A DNA stretch of 64,000 nucleotides from an uncultured Pseudomonadales bacterium (GTDB lineage Bacteria; Pseudomonadota; Gammaproteobacteria; Pseudomonadales; Porticoccaceae), in NCBI GenBank assembly GCA_943787675.1, contig CALSNK010000009.1, positions 1 through 64,000 on the forward strand, in the 5' to 3' direction. The notes under the pieces were generated by a model that searched no databases, was not told the origin of the DNA, and saw only the letters and a list, made by a program, of their open reading frames with translations. Position numbers and translations under genes: made by a program. Shown piece after piece: positions 9,101-17,484 of the stretch (the stretch's first letter is position 1; the number at the start of each line of letters is the position of its first letter).

Positions 9101-10267
9101 ATGAAGCTCTCTCTCACCGAAGAACAGACAATGATCCAAGATATGGCATGCAGATTCGCTGAAACCATACTTGAGCCTGCCGCCACAGCGCTAGATCGGG
9201 GTGATGATAAACCTGCGGAGCGAGCCCTTTTTCTGCAAAATCTGAAACAGCTGGCCGAACTCGGTTTTATGGGCCTAAACGTCAAATCTGAATATGGCGG
9301 AAGTGACGCTGGTGTGGTGGCGTTTAGTTTGGCCATAACCGAAGTCGCCCGTGTCTGCGCCTCTACAGCAGTGACTATGTCCGTGACCAATATGGTCGGA
9401 GAGGTTATCCAAGCGATAGCCAGTGAGGAACAAAAACAACGTTATCTGCCGAAACTCTGTTCGGGTGACTATGCTGCAGGTGGTTTCTGCCTGTCGGAAG
9501 CTGGAGTCGGATCTGATCCCGCAGGAATGAAGACATCGGCAGTGTTAGATAATAATGAGTGGGTGTTGAATGGAACCAAGATGTGGATCAGCAGTGCTGA
9601 ATATGCTGGGATATTTGTTATCTGTGCGGTTACTGACCCAATGGCCGCCAAAGGGAAGGGCATTTCATGCTTTTTAGTTGAGGCCGGAACGCCTGGGCTG
9701 ATTGTTGGCAAGGCAGAAGAAAAAATGGGTCAGCACGGTTCTGCTACGAATACCGTTATATTTGACGACTGCCGCATACCGAAATCTGCATTGATGGGCG
9801 AGCTCAACGATGGTTTTCGAATCGCGTTGAGCGAACTGTCAGGAGGGCGTATTGGCATTGGTTCTCTGGCTCTTGGAATAGGGCAGTCTGCAATGGACTA
9901 TGCCCGGAAATATACTACCGAACGACAACAGTTCGGAAGCGCCATAGCAAATATGCAGGGACCGCAGTGGATGATGGCAGATGCCTATACGCAGTTAGAA
10001 GCCTCCCGCTTGTTGCTGATGAGTGCTGCTTGCCTAAAACAGGAGGGACAGTCCTTTTCAAAACAGGCCTCCATGGCCAAATTACACGCCACTGAAACTG
10101 CCAATCAGGTCTGCTACACGGCGATTCAACTTATGGGGGGGCTAGGCTACACTCGGGAAGTGCCGCTTGAAAGATTTGCACGTGATGCGCGTGTAACAAC
10201 AATCTACGAGGGCACCAGCGAAATTCAGCGCGTCATCATCGGTAGGGAATTATTGCGCGATATTTAA
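9101..10267 (+). CDS. Acyl-CoA dehydrogenase
   Basis: FAD-dependent alpha,beta-desaturation of an acyl-CoA thioester, passing electrons to electron-transfer flavoprotein. At 388 aa it has the standard short/branched-chain size. Seen: GFCLSEAGVGSDPAGMKTSA (FAD/substrate segment near 128-146), MWISSAEYAG, RQQFGSAIA, and the C-terminal IYEGTSEIQRVIIGRELL with the catalytic-base candidate Glu370. It follows leuD by 28 bp in a plus-strand run, so it probably oxidises a short or branched acyl-CoA of the same pathway. The chain-length preference is not visible. Confidence 0.93.
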   Translation: MKLSLTEEQTMIQDMACRFAETILEPAATALDRGDDKPAERALFLQNLKQLAELGFMGLNVKSEYGGSDAGVVAFSLAITEVARVCASTAVTMSVTNMVGEVIQAIASEEQKQRYLPKLCSGDYAAGGFCLSEAGVGSDPAGMKTSAVLDNNEWVLNGTKMWISSAEYAGIFVICAVTDPMAAKGKGISCFLVEAGTPGLIVGKAEEKMGQHGSATNTVIFDDCRIPKSALMGELNDGFRIALSELSGGRIGIGSLALGIGQSAMDYARKYTTERQQFGSAIANMQGPQWMMADAYTQLEASRLLLMSAACLKQEGQSFSKQASMAKLHATETANQVCYTAIQLMGGLGYTREVPLERFARDARVTTIYEGTSEIQRVIIGRELLRDI

Positions 10268-10295
10268 CCCATCAATTATTAGCGAGACATATTAT

Positions 10296-11624
10296 ATGTT
10301 GAAGAAATCTTTAAATATTGTTCAGTTTTTTGTGGCCAGTATTATCGTCATATTGCCAGTGCTATGTACCGCCGATGACATCGTTATTGTGCATGCGGGA
10401 CGCTTAATGGCGGTGCCAGGGGACTCAGTCAAGTCCGAGCAATCAATTATTATTCGCAATGGTAAGATTGCTGCTGTTAAGCCCGGATATATCGACGGAA
10501 AAGCGATAGCGGATGACGTGAAAGATACCCTGGTCCTGCATGATTTGAAGGATATGTTTGTGCTACCAGGCCTTATCGATGGACATGTGCATGTTACCGA
10601 TGAGCTAGGCCCAAACACCAAGCTGGGCATTGTTGAACGTTCGGATGCCGCTACCGCCATGTTTGGTATCCGTAACGCCCAACTAATGTTGGGCGCGGGA
10701 TTTACGACTATTCGTGACCTAGGTGCGCGTGGTGATGACGCGGTATTTGCCCTACGTGATGCAATCAATATGGGTATTATTGATGGTCCTCGTATTTTTG
10801 TCGCCGGCCATACTATTTCCCCAACTGGCGGTCATGGCCAGCGCCATGGCTATCGCGATGACGTTTTCGACATTATCAAATATAGTAGCATTTGTGATGG
10901 TGTGGCCGACTGTCGCCGAGCAGTGCGCGAGCAAGTAAGGCGCTCTGCGGATCAGATTAAATTGGTTGCAACTGGGGGGGTGTTGTCGGAAACCGCCGCG
11001 GGCACCGGGCAGCAATTTTTTGACGACGAGCTTAAGGCGATTATCGAGACTTCACATGCACTGGGTCGTAAAGTGACCGCCCATGCCCACGGTACGGATG
11101 GTATAAATGCCGCATTGCGGGCAGGAGTAGATTCGATTGAACATGCCACCTTTGCTGACAAGGAGTCGTTTAGGCTGTTTCGTCAGACGGGAGCTTATCT
11201 GGTTCCTACTATTTTGGCGGGTGTGTCAGTAGCAGAAATTGGCAGTGGCTCTGACTCCTTTTTCCCAGCATCGGTGCGTCATAAAGCGCTTCAGGTAGGT
11301 CCAAAAATGATAGAGAATGTGCGGCGAGCCCATAAAGCGGGAGTAAAAATTGCGTTTGGTACCGATAGCTACGTCTCCAATCACGGGTTGAATGCACGTG
11401 AATTTGAATTGTTGGTAACTGCGGGGTTGACGCCCCTTGAGGCGATTAAAACCGCTACGGTCAACGGTGCTGATAATCTGGGTAAGTCGGAGTTACTGGG
11501 AAGTATTGAAGTGGGAAAATATGCAGATCTGATCGCCGTTGACGAAGATCCTACCGTCAATATTTCAGCACTGAGAAATGTCGGTTTTGTGATGAAAGAG
11601 GGTCAAGTTCTTAAGAAACTGTAA
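10296..11624 (+). CDS. Exported metal-dependent amidohydrolase (imidazolonepropionase/Xaa-Pro dipeptidase-like)
   Basis: Predicted periplasmic hydrolase of the amidohydrolase superfamily, cleaving an amide such as a C-terminal dipeptide bond. Residues 1-26 form a signal peptide (hydrophobic core, cleavage near CTADD). Metal ligands His97 and His99 are in LPGLIDGHVHV, with further ligands in KVTAHAHG and SIEHATF and the C-terminal IAFGTDSY carrying the catalytic Asp. It is the last gene of the plus-strand block, 28 bp after the acyl-CoA dehydrogenase. Substrate unknown; the bacterial prolidase-like 'Sgx9260/Cc2672' group is the closest type I recognise. Confidence 0.87.
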   Translation: MLKKSLNIVQFFVASIIVILPVLCTADDIVIVHAGRLMAVPGDSVKSEQSIIIRNGKIAAVKPGYIDGKAIADDVKDTLVLHDLKDMFVLPGLIDGHVHVTDELGPNTKLGIVERSDAATAMFGIRNAQLMLGAGFTTIRDLGARGDDAVFALRDAINMGIIDGPRIFVAGHTISPTGGHGQRHGYRDDVFDIIKYSSICDGVADCRRAVREQVRRSADQIKLVATGGVLSETAAGTGQQFFDDELKAIIETSHALGRKVTAHAHGTDGINAALRAGVDSIEHATFADKESFRLFRQTGAYLVPTILAGVSVAEIGSGSDSFFPASVRHKALQVGPKMIENVRRAHKAGVKIAFGTDSYVSNHGLNAREFELLVTAGLTPLEAIKTATVNGADNLGKSELLGSIEVGKYADLIAVDEDPTVNISALRNVGFVMKEGQVLKKL

Positions 11625-11765
11625 GTTTCGCCTAAACATTTCAAGCCCGCATTACAGAGTTGAAATTGATAATTTCATGTAACAAAAGCGGATTACTAAA
11701 ATTATTAAACGTTATTAATCAATAGTTTACAGTCTACGTTCAGTTTCCGCCGCCTCCACAAAAAA

Positions 11766-11805
11766 AACCAAAAAAGGTCACCCGAAAGGGTGGCCTTTTT
11801 TGGTT
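11766..11805. terminator. Long bidirectional hairpin terminator at the left edge of the accessory island
   Basis: An 18-bp stem (11766-11783 with 11788-11805, one G-T wobble) closed by a GAAA tetraloop, containing AAAAAA and TTTTTT tracts on the two arms. It can terminate transcription from either side. It lies 140 bp after the amidohydrolase gene. Confidence 0.85.
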
Positions 11806-11854
11806 TCTGGCTGCTACTGGGAATGAACACACGGAGCGGGTTCAGCCGAGCCGG

Positions 11855-11873
11855 AAAGTGGCGAGACAACGCG
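11855..11873 (+). repeat. 19-bp direct repeat, left copy (island boundary candidate)
   Basis: The 19-mer AAAGTGGCGAGACAACGCG occurs here and again, exactly, at 12970-12988. The two copies bracket parDE and the broken PfpI-family gene. No integrase is visible, so it may be an attachment-like duplication or a recombination footprint. Confidence 0.75.
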
Positions 11874-11916
11874 CCCACCTCTAATAGACACATACCCAGA
11901 CTTTACAATACAAACA

Positions 11917-11945
11917 TTGACAATCTTTGTAATTCTGTCTAGCAT
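11917..11945 (+). promoter_or_regulatory. Predicted promoter of parDE
   Basis: A perfect -35 hexamer TTGACA (11917-11922), a 17-nt spacer and a -10-like TAGCAT (11940-11945) end 32 bp before the parD ATG. An inverted repeat TTACAA (11903-11908)/TTGTAA (11927-11932) surrounds the -35 element and could be the operator through which ParD autorepresses the operon. Confidence 0.55.
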
Positions 11946-11977
11946 CATCAATATAAATGTCTACCTTGGAGGTCATC

Positions 11978-12235
11978 ATGCATGTATCCCTGACTACTGA
12001 ATTAGAGTCGCGCGTTAAAGCCAAAGTTAAAAGCGGCTTATACAACAATGCCAGTGAAGTGATCCGCGAAGCGCTGCGCTTTATGGATACACACGAAGCC
12101 TGGATTTACGAAGTGAAACTCGCCCGCCTGCGCGAACAATTGAAAGTGGGTACGGATCAACTAGACCGTGGCGAAGGCATAGCCATTCAATCAAAGGCCG
12201 CTTTGGACTCACTGTTTGACGACATAAAGGCTTAA
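11978..12235 (+). CDS. parD: ParD-type ribbon-helix-helix antitoxin
   Basis: Antitoxin of a type II toxin-antitoxin pair; its RHH domain binds the operon's DNA and its C-terminal half neutralises the ParE toxin. The ATG at 11978 is chosen because TTGGAGG lies 6 nt upstream, giving 85 aa; an in-frame ATG at 11957 has no such site. Seen: VSLTTELESRVKAKVKSGLYN then SEVIREALR, the ParD/CopG fold signature, in the first 30-35 residues. The stop is 5 bp before the parE ATG, a normal operon layout. Confidence 0.9.
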   Translation: MHVSLTTELESRVKAKVKSGLYNNASEVIREALRFMDTHEAWIYEVKLARLREQLKVGTDQLDRGEGIAIQSKAALDSLFDDIKA

Positions 12236-12240
12236 GCCCT

Positions 12241-12540
12241 ATGTCAACAAAGCAGCTAGTTATAGCTTCAGCAGCCAAAATAGATCTTAAAGATATCTAC
12301 CAATACGGACTCCGGCAGTGGGGGCAAGTCCAATCCGATCGTTACCTGGAAAACATCAAAGATCAATTGTGGTCACTTAGAGAACAACCGCTAATAGGCG
12401 TCGACCGATCTGAGCTTCTACCCGACGTCAGAAGTTTACCCATTGAAAGCCACACTCTGTTTTATAGGGTCACAACCGACAGGGTAGAAATTATTCGGGT
12501 CTTGCATGGCCGCCAAGACCCGCAGCGACATCTGAAATAG
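12241..12540 (+). CDS. parE: ParE/RelE-superfamily toxin
   Basis: Toxin partner of the upstream antitoxin; ParE proteins poison DNA gyrase. The length, 99 aa, is typical. Seen: N-terminal basic strand and SAAKIDLKDIYQYGLRQWG helix, GVDRSELLPDVRSLPIESH, then FYRVTTDRVEIIRVLHGRQD with the C-terminal IIRVLHGRQD strand characteristic of ParE. It appears intact. It sits between 19-bp direct repeats next to a broken gene and a restriction-modification locus, consistent with a stabilising module on an acquired segment. Confidence 0.9.
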   Translation: MSTKQLVIASAAKIDLKDIYQYGLRQWGQVQSDRYLENIKDQLWSLREQPLIGVDRSELLPDVRSLPIESHTLFYRVTTDRVEIIRVLHGRQDPQRHLK

Positions 12541-12953
12541 ATCAAGAGTGGCCAATTCCTAAAACAGATGCTCGCTCACCAGAGTCCAGTAAGAATGAAA
12601 GTAAGAGTGAGATTAAAAACGAGGCTAATCAATCCCAGCTGCCTGGAAAACCAGTGGCCACTGTTTGCCATGCACCTGCCGTACTCTTGAAGGCTAAGGC
12701 TCCAAATGGTGATTCATTGGTAATGGGTAAGAACGTAACTGGTTTCAGCAACAGTGAAGAAGCGGCTGTAGAGTTAACTGACATTGTGCCTAATCTGCTC
12801 GAAGATGAGCTTGTCGCTATGGGTGGTTTGTACCAGAAAATTGAAGACTGGAATTCGTTAGTCGTCGTTGATCGATTAATAATGACTGGGCAAAACCCAG
12901 GGTCCTCAGCTGCTGTTGCTGAAGCGTTGGTAAAGGCTATTAAGCAGCTTTAA
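12541..12953 (+). pseudogene. Truncated DJ-1/PfpI-family (class I glutamine amidotransferase-like) gene, C-terminal half only
   Basis: An open frame entering from inside parE (in frame with 12540) reaches the PfpI nucleophile elbow PVATVCHAPAVLL, with the conserved Cys of the VCH motif, then the normal C-terminal half (GKNVTGFSNSEE, LEDELVAMGG, MTGQNPGSSAAVAEAL). The N-terminal half with its Glu and glycine motifs is missing; the 37 codons before the elbow are low-complexity, Ser/Lys/Glu-rich and unrelated to the family. A GTG at 12654 would allow only a 99-aa fragment. Family members are chaperones, deglycases or glyoxalases; this one is very likely inactive. Confidence 0.8.
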
Positions 12954-12969
12954 GCCACATAGCTAGGAA

Positions 12970-12988
12970 AAAGTGGCGAGACAACGCG
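12970..12988 (+). repeat. 19-bp direct repeat, right copy
   Basis: Exact second copy of the 19-mer found at 11855-11873, 1,115 bp away. It follows the stop codon of the broken PfpI-family gene by 16 bp. The next bases include a G/C hairpin (CCCCCT 13007-13012 with AGGGGG 13023-13028). Confidence 0.75.
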
Positions 12989-13155
12989 GGAGCGCAGAGA
13001 CGGCGGCCCCCTTTTATTTGAGAGGGGGTGAGGGCAACGCCCGAATAATTCATCAGATCATTCTTAAAGAAATCAAAAGGTTGCTGTAGGTTTTGATATT
13101 GCTTATGGCATGTTGAAAGGATGACACCTGAGTGGCAAAACCGTACACTAGCCCA

Positions 13156-13238
13156 GTCTGATAACAAGGACATTTGGAAGGATCCATCTAATGCGGGGGC
13201 TACCCCGTCTGATAATAAGGACGTTTGGAAGGAACCAT
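13156..13238 (+). repeat. Duplicated 32-bp leader immediately upstream of hsdR
   Basis: Two copies of a 32-bp sequence, 13156-13187 and 13207-13238, differ at three positions and have a 51-bp period. The second copy contains the GGAAGGA ribosome binding site and ends in the hsdR start codon; the first copy has the same ribosome-binding sequence but no ATG after it. Confidence 0.8.
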
Positions 13239-16044
13239 GACTCCGCCACCTACCGACAAACTCGAAGCCCAAACCCGCGAAGAGATAGACGCTAAGCTTA
13301 AAGCCGCCGGCTGGGTTGTTCAGGATAAAAAGGCCATCAACCTCTTTGCCGCACTGGGTGTTGTTGTGCGGGAATTTGAAACAGACACGGGTCCGGCGGA
13401 TTACATGCTGTTTGTCGCTGGCAAAGCCTGCGGCATCATCGAAGCAAAACGAGAAGGCGCCAGCCTTGGCCATGCCGCCGAGCAATCCGCCCGTTACGCT
13501 ACCTCCAATATCAAACATAGTCAGCGCTGGGCTGCCAATGACCAGCCTTTACCCTTTCTATTCGAAGCCACCAACCACGTCATCCGCTTCCGCGACGAAC
13601 GCGATCCAGCCCCACGCTCGCGCAACGTATTCCACTTTCACAAACCAGAAACTTTAAAAGACTGGCTAGAACAGGGCGATACGTTTCGCGCAAGGCTACA
13701 GCAGCTACCCGAACTCAACACCGCTTTAGCTAAAAGTCAGGGCCTACGCGCCTGCCAAATCGACGCCGTCCTCGGTATCGAGGCCTCTCTCAAACAAGGC
13801 AAGCAACGCGCCTTATTACAAATGGCCACCGGTGCCGGTAAAACCTTTACCGCCTGCACCGAAGTCTACCGCCTAGCCAAATTCGCCAAAGCCAAGCGCG
13901 TATTGTTTCTGGTCGATAGAGGCAACCTAGGTCGGCAAGCGCACAAAGAATTCCAGCAATACACCACGCCCGATGATGGCCGCAAATTCACCGAGCTCTA
14001 CAACGCCCACATCCTCGGTCCCGGTGGCATTGGCGATGAAATAAAAGTCACCATCTCCACCATCCAGCGCATGTACTCACAACTGTGCGGCAAAGAAATG
14101 GATGATGAGATAGAAGAGCATTCCACTTTTGAGATGGGCGCCAGCAGCTTCGCCGCGCAAGAAGTGGTCTACAACCCCCAACTCCCCGTCGAGACCTTCG
14201 ACGTTATCATCATCGATGAATGCCATCGCTCCATCTACAACCTGTGGAGCCAAGTGCTCGACTACTTTGATGCCTTCTTAATCGGCCTTACCGCCACGCC
14301 CACCAAGAAAACCATCGGCTACTTTCACCAAAACGTAGTGTCAGAATACACCCACGAAGATGCCGTCATCGACCGCGTTAACGTCGGTTACGACATCTAC
14401 CGCATTAAAACCGAAAAGTCCGAGCAGGGCGGTTTAATGGAGGCCGGCACCAATATCGAAGTGCGCGACCGCCTCACCAAACAAAAACGCTGGGAGCTAC
14501 TCGACGAAGACGAGCAATACCAAAGAACCCAGCTCGATCGCAGCGTCATCGCCCCCAACCAAATACGCACGGTGATTCAAACCTTTAAAGACCGCTGCCT
14601 GCCCGAATGCTTCCCTGGCCGCAGCTGGGTACCCAAAACCCTGTTCTTCGCCAAAGACGATGACCACGCCGACCGCATTGTTGATGCCATTCGTGAGGCC
14701 TTCGGTGAAGGCAACGACTTCTGCAAAAAAGTCACCTACAAAGTCGGCAAAAAAGACGCGGAACAAACCATCCAGGAATTTCGCACCAGCCCACGTCTGC
14801 GCATCGCCGTTACCGTCGATATGATCGCCACCGGCACCGACATCAAACCGCTAGAATGCCTAGTGTTTATGCGCGATGTCCGCAGCCAAGCCTATTACGA
14901 ACAAATGAAAGGCCGTGGCACCCGCGTCATCGGTGATGACGTACTGAAAAAAGTCACACCCGATGCCCCCACCAAAACCCGCTTTGTACTGGTCGATGCC
15001 GTCGGCGTGACCGAAACCGACAAAACCGAAACCAAAAGCCTTGAGAGAAAACCATCAGTTAGCACCGAAAAACTCATGCAGCAAATTGCCATGGGTGATA
15101 GAAACCCAGAAAGCCTGCAAACCTTAGGCAACCGTTTAATCCGTTTAGACATGAAACTCTCCGACGGCCAGCGCAAACAAATCAATAAACAACTGCATAA
15201 CGTACTAGAGCAAATGGGTGAGCCCACCGAAGAGGCTAACCTAACCCTGGTCGCCGCCAAATTAGTACACGCAGGCAATACCGATTTTCTCGCTGAAAAA
15301 CTCAAAGCCGAATACGGCAGCGATGAAGTCAGCGACGAACAACGCAAAACGGTTTACCAACCACTGGCCGACGCCGCCATCAAGCCCTTCCATAACCCCG
15401 ATTTTCGCGAACTATTAGAAACCCTGCGCCGCGATACCGATCAATTGATCGACGACAGCGCCGATGAATTAATAGAAGCTGGTTATGATGCGGAAAAAGC
15501 CCAAGGCATCATCACCCGCTATGAAACTTTTATTAAAGAACATAAAGACGAACTCGATGCCATCCAGCTGATCTACGCCAAACCCTACACCCAGCGCCAT
15601 TTAAGCTACCAACAAATTGAAGAGCTGGCCGAAGAAATAAAACAGCCCCCCTACAATATCGCACCATTAGAAGTGTGGAAGGCCTATGAGCAACTGGAAA
15701 AAGCCAAAGTCAAAGGCGTACCCGCCAAAGAGCTGCTCACCAATATTGTTAGCTTGATTCGTTTTTCTACCGGTTTAAGTGATGTGCTGGAGCCATTCCC
15801 GGAGTTGGTCAATCAGCGTTTCGACGCTTGGCTACAACAACAGCGCCATTCCCGCGAAGGCGGGAACCCATTCACTGATGAACAGCAAAAGTGGTTGCAA
15901 CGCATCAAAGACCAAATCGCCAACAATGCCGAATTTGAAATGGATGATTTTGAAATGATACCGGCGTGTAAAGAAGGGGGGTGGGCTGTTAAAGGCTCAG
16001 GCTCTTTTTGGAAAAGAATTACCTGTGATAGTGCAGGAACTTAA
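13237..16044 (+). CDS. hsdR: Type I restriction enzyme subunit HsdR, C-terminally frameshifted
   Basis: ATP-dependent DNA translocase/endonuclease subunit of a type I restriction-modification complex. ATG 13237 is preferred over TTG 13225 because GGAAGGA lies just upstream (935 aa). Seen: N-terminal PD-(D/E)xK nuclease with Asp55 and Glu69-x-Lys71 (IIEAKRE), Walker A ATGAGKT (197-203), DECH box (327-330), helicase motif LTATPTKKT, then an EcoEI-type C-terminal domain. At G6 (15976-15981) the frame slips: removing one G restores GGGLLKAQALFGKELPVIV and a stop at 16061-16063 overlapping the hsdS ATG. As read, the last 21 residues are aberrant. A palindromic element is also inserted in frame at 15849. 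Codon use (many GCC, ACC, AAA) differs from flanking genes, suggesting transfer. Confidence 0.9.
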   Translation: MTPPPTDKLEAQTREEIDAKLKAAGWVVQDKKAINLFAALGVVVREFETDTGPADYMLFVAGKACGIIEAKREGASLGHAAEQSARYATSNIKHSQRWAANDQPLPFLFEATNHVIRFRDERDPAPRSRNVFHFHKPETLKDWLEQGDTFRARLQQLPELNTALAKSQGLRACQIDAVLGIEASLKQGKQRALLQMATGAGKTFTACTEVYRLAKFAKAKRVLFLVDRGNLGRQAHKEFQQYTTPDDGRKFTELYNAHILGPGGIGDEIKVTISTIQRMYSQLCGKEMDDEIEEHSTFEMGASSFAAQEVVYNPQLPVETFDVIIIDECHRSIYNLWSQVLDYFDAFLIGLTATPTKKTIGYFHQNVVSEYTHEDAVIDRVNVGYDIYRIKTEKSEQGGLMEAGTNIEVRDRLTKQKRWELLDEDEQYQRTQLDRSVIAPNQIRTVIQTFKDRCLPECFPGRSWVPKTLFFAKDDDHADRIVDAIREAFGEGNDFCKKVTYKVGKKDAEQTIQEFRTSPRLRIAVTVDMIATGTDIKPLECLVFMRDVRSQAYYEQMKGRGTRVIGDDVLKKVTPDAPTKTRFVLVDAVGVTETDKTETKSLERKPSVSTEKLMQQIAMGDRNPESLQTLGNRLIRLDMKLSDGQRKQINKQLHNVLEQMGEPTEEANLTLVAAKLVHAGNTDFLAEKLKAEYGSDEVSDEQRKTVYQPLADAAIKPFHNPDFRELLETLRRDTDQLIDDSADELIEAGYDAEKAQGIITRYETFIKEHKDELDAIQLIYAKPYTQRHLSYQQIEELAEEIKQPPYNIAPLEVWKAYEQLEKAKVKGVPAKELLTNIVSLIRFSTGLSDVLEPFPELVNQRFDAWLQQQRHSREGGNPFTDEQQKWLQRIKDQIANNAEFEMDDFEMIPACKEGGWAVKGSGSFWKRITCDSAGT
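15849..15866. repeat. REP-like palindromic element inside the hsdR coding frame
   Basis: TTCCCGC/GCGGGAA 7-bp arms around GAAG. It encodes HSREGGNP, an octapeptide I recognise as the usual translation of dispersed palindromic elements in proteobacterial genomes. It sits in the linker before the last HsdR domain and does not itself break the frame. Confidence 0.65.
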
Positions 16045-16059
16045 TGGGTACCTCATTGC

Positions 16060-17484
16060 ATGAGTGAAGTAGTAGCAAGAAATGAACCGCCTGAAAATTG
16101 GATTGAAGTACCTTTGGCAGATTGTGTCGATATTCTCGATTCGCAACGTGTACCACTGAATAGTAAGCAGCGTGCAGACCGTATCGAAGGTAAGTTAAAG
16201 AGCGAACTCTATCCTTACTATGGAGCTACGGGCGCTGTTGGTTTTATCGATGATTTTATTTTTGAGGGTGAACATCTGTTGCTTGGCGAGGATGCGGCCC
16301 CATTTTTTGATAAGTCGAAAACGGTTGCTTATATTGCGAATGGCAAGTTCTGGGTAAACAATCATGCGCATATTTTAAGTGCGAGAAGATCAATCACCTC
16401 GAACAAATACTTGCTGCACTACCTAAATAGATTTAATTACACAGGTTATGTAAACGGTACAACTAGGTTGAAGTTAAATCAGGGTAATTTGAAAACAATC
16501 CCTGTGCCCTTAGCTCCACTTGAACAACAAAAACGCATCGTCGCCAAAATAGAAGAACTCTTCTCCCATATCGACGCCGGCATAGCCGCCCTCAAAAAAG
16601 CCAAACAACTGCTCAAACAATACCGCCAATCCGTCCTTAAAGCCGCCGTCACCGGTGAACTCACCAAACAATGGCGTGATGGCAATAAAGACAAGCTAGA
16701 GTCCGCCAGCCAGCTGCTGGAGCGCATCTTGCAAGAGCGTCGCCAAAAATGGGAAGCGCAGCAGCTAGAGCAGTTTAAAGCGAAAGGGAAGGTGCCGAAG
16801 GATGATAAGTGGAAGGGGAAGTATAAAGAGCCTGAAGAGGTTGTCTTGGCTGGGCTTCCTGAATTGCCAGATGAGTGGATATGGGCGCGCTTAGATAGCA
16901 TTGCTTTTGTGGGCACAGGAATGTCGGTTAGTAAATCTCGAAAAGTAATCGATCCAATAGATGTTGCGTACCTTCGTGTGGCAAACGTTCAGAGGGGGTA
17001 TTTGGTGTTGGATAAAATGAAAACAATGCCAATAGAGAAAGGCAGGCTTACGGACCTAGAGCTACAAGAGTGGGATGTGCTTTATAACGAAGGAGGCGAT
17101 ATAGACAAACTTGGCAGAGGGTGGATTTGGGAGAATCAAGTCAAACCGTGTATCACACAAAACCATGTGTTTAGGGCAAGTCCATATATCAAGGAGCGTT
17201 ACCACTCTATATTTCTGTCAAATTGGGGAAATACATTTGGTCAAGAATATTTCATCGATACAGGTAAGCAGACAACAAATCTTGCATCTATTAACAAAGG
17301 TGTTTTGAGCGCTTTCCCAACGCCATTAGCTCCGATAGAAGAGCAAAAGAAAATAATCGAAATAGTTGAAGAGAAACTAGCTTCAATTAGCCATTTAGAG
17401 ACTCAAGTTAATATTCAGTTAATTAAAGCAGAAAAAAACAAACAGTCGATTTTGGCTTCGGCTTTTTCAGGAAAGTTACTATGA
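16060..17484 (+). CDS. hsdS: Type I restriction-modification specificity subunit HsdS
   Basis: DNA-recognition subunit that sets the bipartite target for both methylation and restriction. At 474 aa it has two target-recognition domains (about residues 12-150 and 265-415), each followed by a conserved coiled-coil spacer: PLAPLEQQKRIVAKIEELF then LKQYRQSVLKAAVTGELT, and PLAPIEEQKKIIEIVEEKL then NKQSILASAFSGKLL. The second recognition domain is more AT-rich than the spacers, as expected for a swapped module. ATG 16060 would overlap the unframeshifted hsdR stop as ATGA. The end overlaps the next gene by 4 bp. The recognised sequence cannot be predicted by eye. Confidence 0.93.
   Translation: MSEVVARNEPPENWIEVPLADCVDILDSQRVPLNSKQRADRIEGKLKSELYPYYGATGAVGFIDDFIFEGEHLLLGEDAAPFFDKSKTVAYIANGKFWVNNHAHILSARRSITSNKYLLHYLNRFNYTGYVNGTTRLKLNQGNLKTIPVPLAPLEQQKRIVAKIEELFSHIDAGIAALKKAKQLLKQYRQSVLKAAVTGELTKQWRDGNKDKLESASQLLERILQERRQKWEAQQLEQFKAKGKVPKDDKWKGKYKEPEEVVLAGLPELPDEWIWARLDSIAFVGTGMSVSKSRKVIDPIDVAYLRVANVQRGYLVLDKMKTMPIEKGRLTDLELQEWDVLYNEGGDIDKLGRGWIWENQVKPCITQNHVFRASPYIKERYHSIFLSNWGNTFGQEYFIDTGKQTTNLASINKGVLSAFPTPLAPIEEQKKIIEIVEEKLASISHLETQVNIQLIKAEKNKQSILASAFSGKLL

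Noticed and set aside
11625-11765. Possible N-terminal half of the truncated PfpI gene left of the island
   Set aside because: No frame in this stretch shows the PfpI N-terminal motifs; the missing half seems deleted, not displaced.
12940-13518. 192-aa reading frame on the minus strand over the hsdR start
   Set aside because: It lies antisense to the duplicated leader and the HsdR nuclease domain, has low-complexity repeated text from the tandem leader and matches no family.
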